From Rhizophagus irregularis (taxonomy: Eukaryota > Glomeromycota > Glomeromycetes > Glomerales > Glomeraceae), in assembly GCF_026210795.1 (NCBI RefSeq), contig NC_089442.1, positions 4,678,501-4,742,500 of the forward strand: a DNA stretch of 64,000 nt. Direction: 5' to 3'. This document shows positions 61,575-64,000 of this stretch, one piece after another. Both the position numbers and the translations under genes were made by a program. The notes beneath the pieces are model-generated. The model made no database searches and was not told where the DNA came from. It saw only the letters and a list, made by a program, of their open reading frames with translations. Within the stretch, counting starts at the first letter, position 1. Each line of letters starts with the position of its first letter.

Positions 61575-62520
61575 CCCTTAGATATGACAGAAGTACTGAG
61601 GTATTTTTCAATTTAATTATTAATCTTAATAATTTATTTTCATAATTTAAATTTAAAAATCAATTTAAACATATTGCAAATAAAGATTGCTATACTTGTA
61701 CAACTAAAAAGGAATTATTGAGTATCTATAATCAGGATAGTATGACAACATTACATTATCATCATATCACAGATGAAGAAATTTCAAAAATTTTTCAAGA
61801 ATCTGTAAGTTCAAAAAGAGGACAACTTTGTATAGAATATGGCTTAAGATCATTACCTAGTATTTTGGATAAATTAAAATATAAAAGATATTTACAGATG
61901 CTACAAGATATTTATCATATTATCATAGGAAAAATTGGGCGGCTACTAAAACTAACCTGTGAATTATTTTCACAAGAAGGAGAGAATAATTTTGTTAAAA
62001 TTTGGAAAAATTTTGAAATTCCAAAAAAGTGGTTTCATCTACCAAATCCAATTAGTTATTACAATAGCTTTATGATGTCTGATCTTCTTAGACTAGCTAT
62101 GATTATGCCATTTTTATTAAATCAATTTTTAAAGGAATCAAGCCTCAAAAATAATAAAACAGCCACTATTCAACAAAGGATTGATGTAGCTTGAATTAGC
62201 TTAGTACTAAAAGCTATTATATCTTATTAGATACTACAAGTTGCAAAGATTATGAAAGCAGTTTTTAATAAGGAATTTATATTAGATAGCTATGAGGAAT
62301 TACAGCTATATCTTAAAGAAGAGTTTTTAATTCTTTCAAAGGTATAATTATAAATTTGAAATTCAGAATATGGAATAATTCAATAATTAACAATATTTTA
62401 TTTTTTTATAGGTTTTTGCAAGTTTTGTTAATTTACCAATTATACATATTAATATGCATCTTTTGATGCATGCTAAAACTTTTGGTACACTTGTCAACTC
62501 TTTTCAATCCATTATACTGT

Positions 62521-64000
62521 AATTTTTATTTTTAACAGAATTTTTTTTTTAAAAAAAAATCATTTCTTTTATTAATAAACAATGTAAATATAATTTCAAA
62601 ATAATTATGAAAATACTATAAATTAGAATTATATATTTTATAATTCTATTCATCCTTTTTGTTAAAATAATCTTATAATAAATAAATTAGTAAAGTTATT
62701 TATAATTATAAAAAATATGAATCACTATGATACTTATCCATTCAATTAAAAAAAAAAATTATTTAGAGTTTAAAAAAGTATTTTAATATACTTAATATAC
62801 TTAATAAAATTATTATTGGAAAAAAAGGTGATATATAATAGTGTTGGTTTCTGTAAATAATTGTAAGTCCAAAAGTCAAGTAAATATAATGGTTGTAAAT
62901 CAGAATTGCCATCTTTTAGCTAAGCACAATAGTGTAGTATTTACAGCCAATTTACAGCTTACGTTTATAATATTACAACTGCTAAAGGTTGTAATTTGAT
63001 ATAATAATCGTTACTTATGGCAACCAACCTTTAATAATATATAACATATTGACAAGTTACTTCTAATGTTTAATTTTATCAATTTCAGTTAATTTTAATA
63101 ATACTTCTAAGATATCTGCATATAAGATAATGAAAGATTATAGATATATAGTAAACAGACAGATACCAGCATATGATACAGCAATGTCGGGCATTGTTTA
63201 TATTTTTGAATAATTGTATTATTGAACAAAAACATTCTTCCATTATATTATGAGTTATTAAATGCATAATCTTATTTACTTGAATCTGTTTTCGATATTT
63301 TTGACGCATTACATAAAATATTACTGGTGAGTAGATTAAAATGCATGATCTTACATTGCAGCTATTGGACGGCTAAAGTATCATCCGAACTGCAAAGGTG
63401 CCGTCGAAATTCCCCGATTACGGCATTTCAGCTAATTCCGTAACCTTAATAAAGTGCCGTAAAATCGTAAATGCCGCAATACCGTAAATACTAAATAACC
63501 GATAAGATATTTTTTTCCTAAAAAAAAATAATTTAATAACGTTCATGATGCACAACATTTCTAGGGGCAGTTTTTGCGGACTTAAGAAACGATATTAGAT
63601 TCATTTCTTTATCTTTCTTTTAGATCTTTATCGACACTGCATTACGGCATTTTCACGATCCACGACATTTTAATACGGGTTACAGCACTGTAAAAATAAT
63701 CCGACGTATAGGGTTTCGGTATACAATGTTTAAAATGTTGTAACGCATATTGTCAACTAATACACAAGGCTAATTTCTTCTAATCATATATTAAAAAATG
63801 TTGTCGTTATAATATACGTTGTGGCATTGCGCAACCCAACTCTACATTGGACCCCTTACTTAATAAATTAATATTTTATTTCAAGTAGCAAACCAATAAC
63901 ATTATTATCAACAATAAATCGTTCGTATTTTAGTATTACCCTATAAAAAAAAAATTCTGGAAAAACTTCGATAAATGATCATTTTTCTAGTTTTTATTCC
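62521..64000. other. No gene seen to the right edge
   Basis: A+T-rich. At 63390-63490 the words CCGTAAATGCCG, GCCGTAA and TACGGCATTT recur in both orientations, resembling subterminal repeats of a TIR transposon whose body may lie outside the window. A weak pair GTTGGTTTCTGTAA / CAACCAACC at about 62842 and 63029 could be MITE ends. Confidence 0.35.

Larger units (their letters stand above)
59597..62520 (+). pseudogene. Decayed DNA-transposase gene (possibly tnp2/Plavaka-like)
   Basis: Starts with ATG at 59597 (MNFQYNYEDNDLNFQ), an acidic Asp/Glu/Asn-rich N-terminus with an in-frame TAG at about 59681, then the 95-codon acidic stretch at 59700-59987. Further pieces in changing frames: KHMYFGPDVNFETKSEYWH, EESPLFGQHEIII, GNFVYYHDNGFQKLERLRAI, SFMPVYKLFLDLYYDNFGIF-RNVYHS, a V-W-I-A-R-L-G-L-I-T-A-D-L-P run at about 61296, then the clean stretch 61721-62194 (TTLHYHHITDEEISKIF, LQDIYHIIIGKIGRLLK, WFHLPNPISYYNSFMMSDLL) and FASFVNLPIIHINMHLLMHA. 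LDLYYD...F with a later ADLP and H-rich C-terminus recalls tnp2-type (CACTA/Plavaka) transposases of fungi; this assignment is tentative. A four-copy 68-bp repeat and a small MITE interrupt it. Confidence 0.6.

Noticed and set aside
1-64000. tRNA, rRNA and CRISPR
   Set aside because: I looked for B-box-like GGTTCGAATCC words with a matching cloverleaf, for rRNA core words, and for evenly spaced short direct repeats with unique spacers. None found; this is by eye and not a covariance search.

Overview
The window is very A+T-rich eukaryotic DNA: short GT-AG introns, long poly-T/poly-A runs, few genes and many transposon remains. Tea1/Kel1-like, CDK8, F-box/Kelch and BTB-TLDc genes beside decayed hAT, MULE-type and other DNA transposons suggest a fungus. 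The style (gene-poor, TE-rich, BTB-TLDc and Kelch proteins) fits a Glomeromycotina fungus such as Rhizophagus. That assignment is inference from content; no marker gene is present.

Layout. 1-6575 is mostly non-coding, with one small MITE and a possible 83-residue gene (4551-4802). 6576-12478 is a nine-exon Kelch plus coiled-coil polarity protein (Tea1/Kel1 type) with one probable homopolymer frameshift. It converges on a five-exon membrane protein with about seven hydrophobic segments on the minus strand (12653-14688). 14689-19312 shows no gene. 19313-23790 is a complete-looking hAT transposon with TIRs, a BED-finger transposase and a second, trihelix-like gene. 23843-24201 is a MITE. 26575-31323 is a second large TIR-bounded element whose only gene, of no family I can name, carries three stops and several frameshifts.

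31324-42422 is almost gene-free. It holds two copies of a 313-bp MITE, an inverted pair of another MITE, a near-perfect hairpin, and (35440-37200) an unusual tandem array whose units each carry splice-site-like borders on the minus strand. 42423-43828 is an F-box/Kelch gene. 46591-48416 is the Mediator kinase CDK8 (nine exons, minus strand), head-to-head with a decayed MULE/SWIM transposase (48590-49749). 50358-51344 is a broken gene with a Uma2-like nuclease fold. 52310-53690 is a second tandem array of exon-like units with splice borders, on the plus strand, followed by a possible terminal exon and a small two-exon gene. 55859-57493 is a BTB-BACK-TLDc protein with an unexpected C-terminal membrane segment. 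57613-58063 is a MITE with a tandemly duplicated end, and 59597-62520 is another decayed transposase.

The intact host genes (polarity factor, receptor-like membrane protein, F-box/Kelch, CDK8, BTB-TLDc) form no pathway or operon. They are islands in a transposon-rich landscape. The most unusual features are the two tandem arrays of splice-bordered mini-exons and the TIR-bounded element with the unassigned protein.
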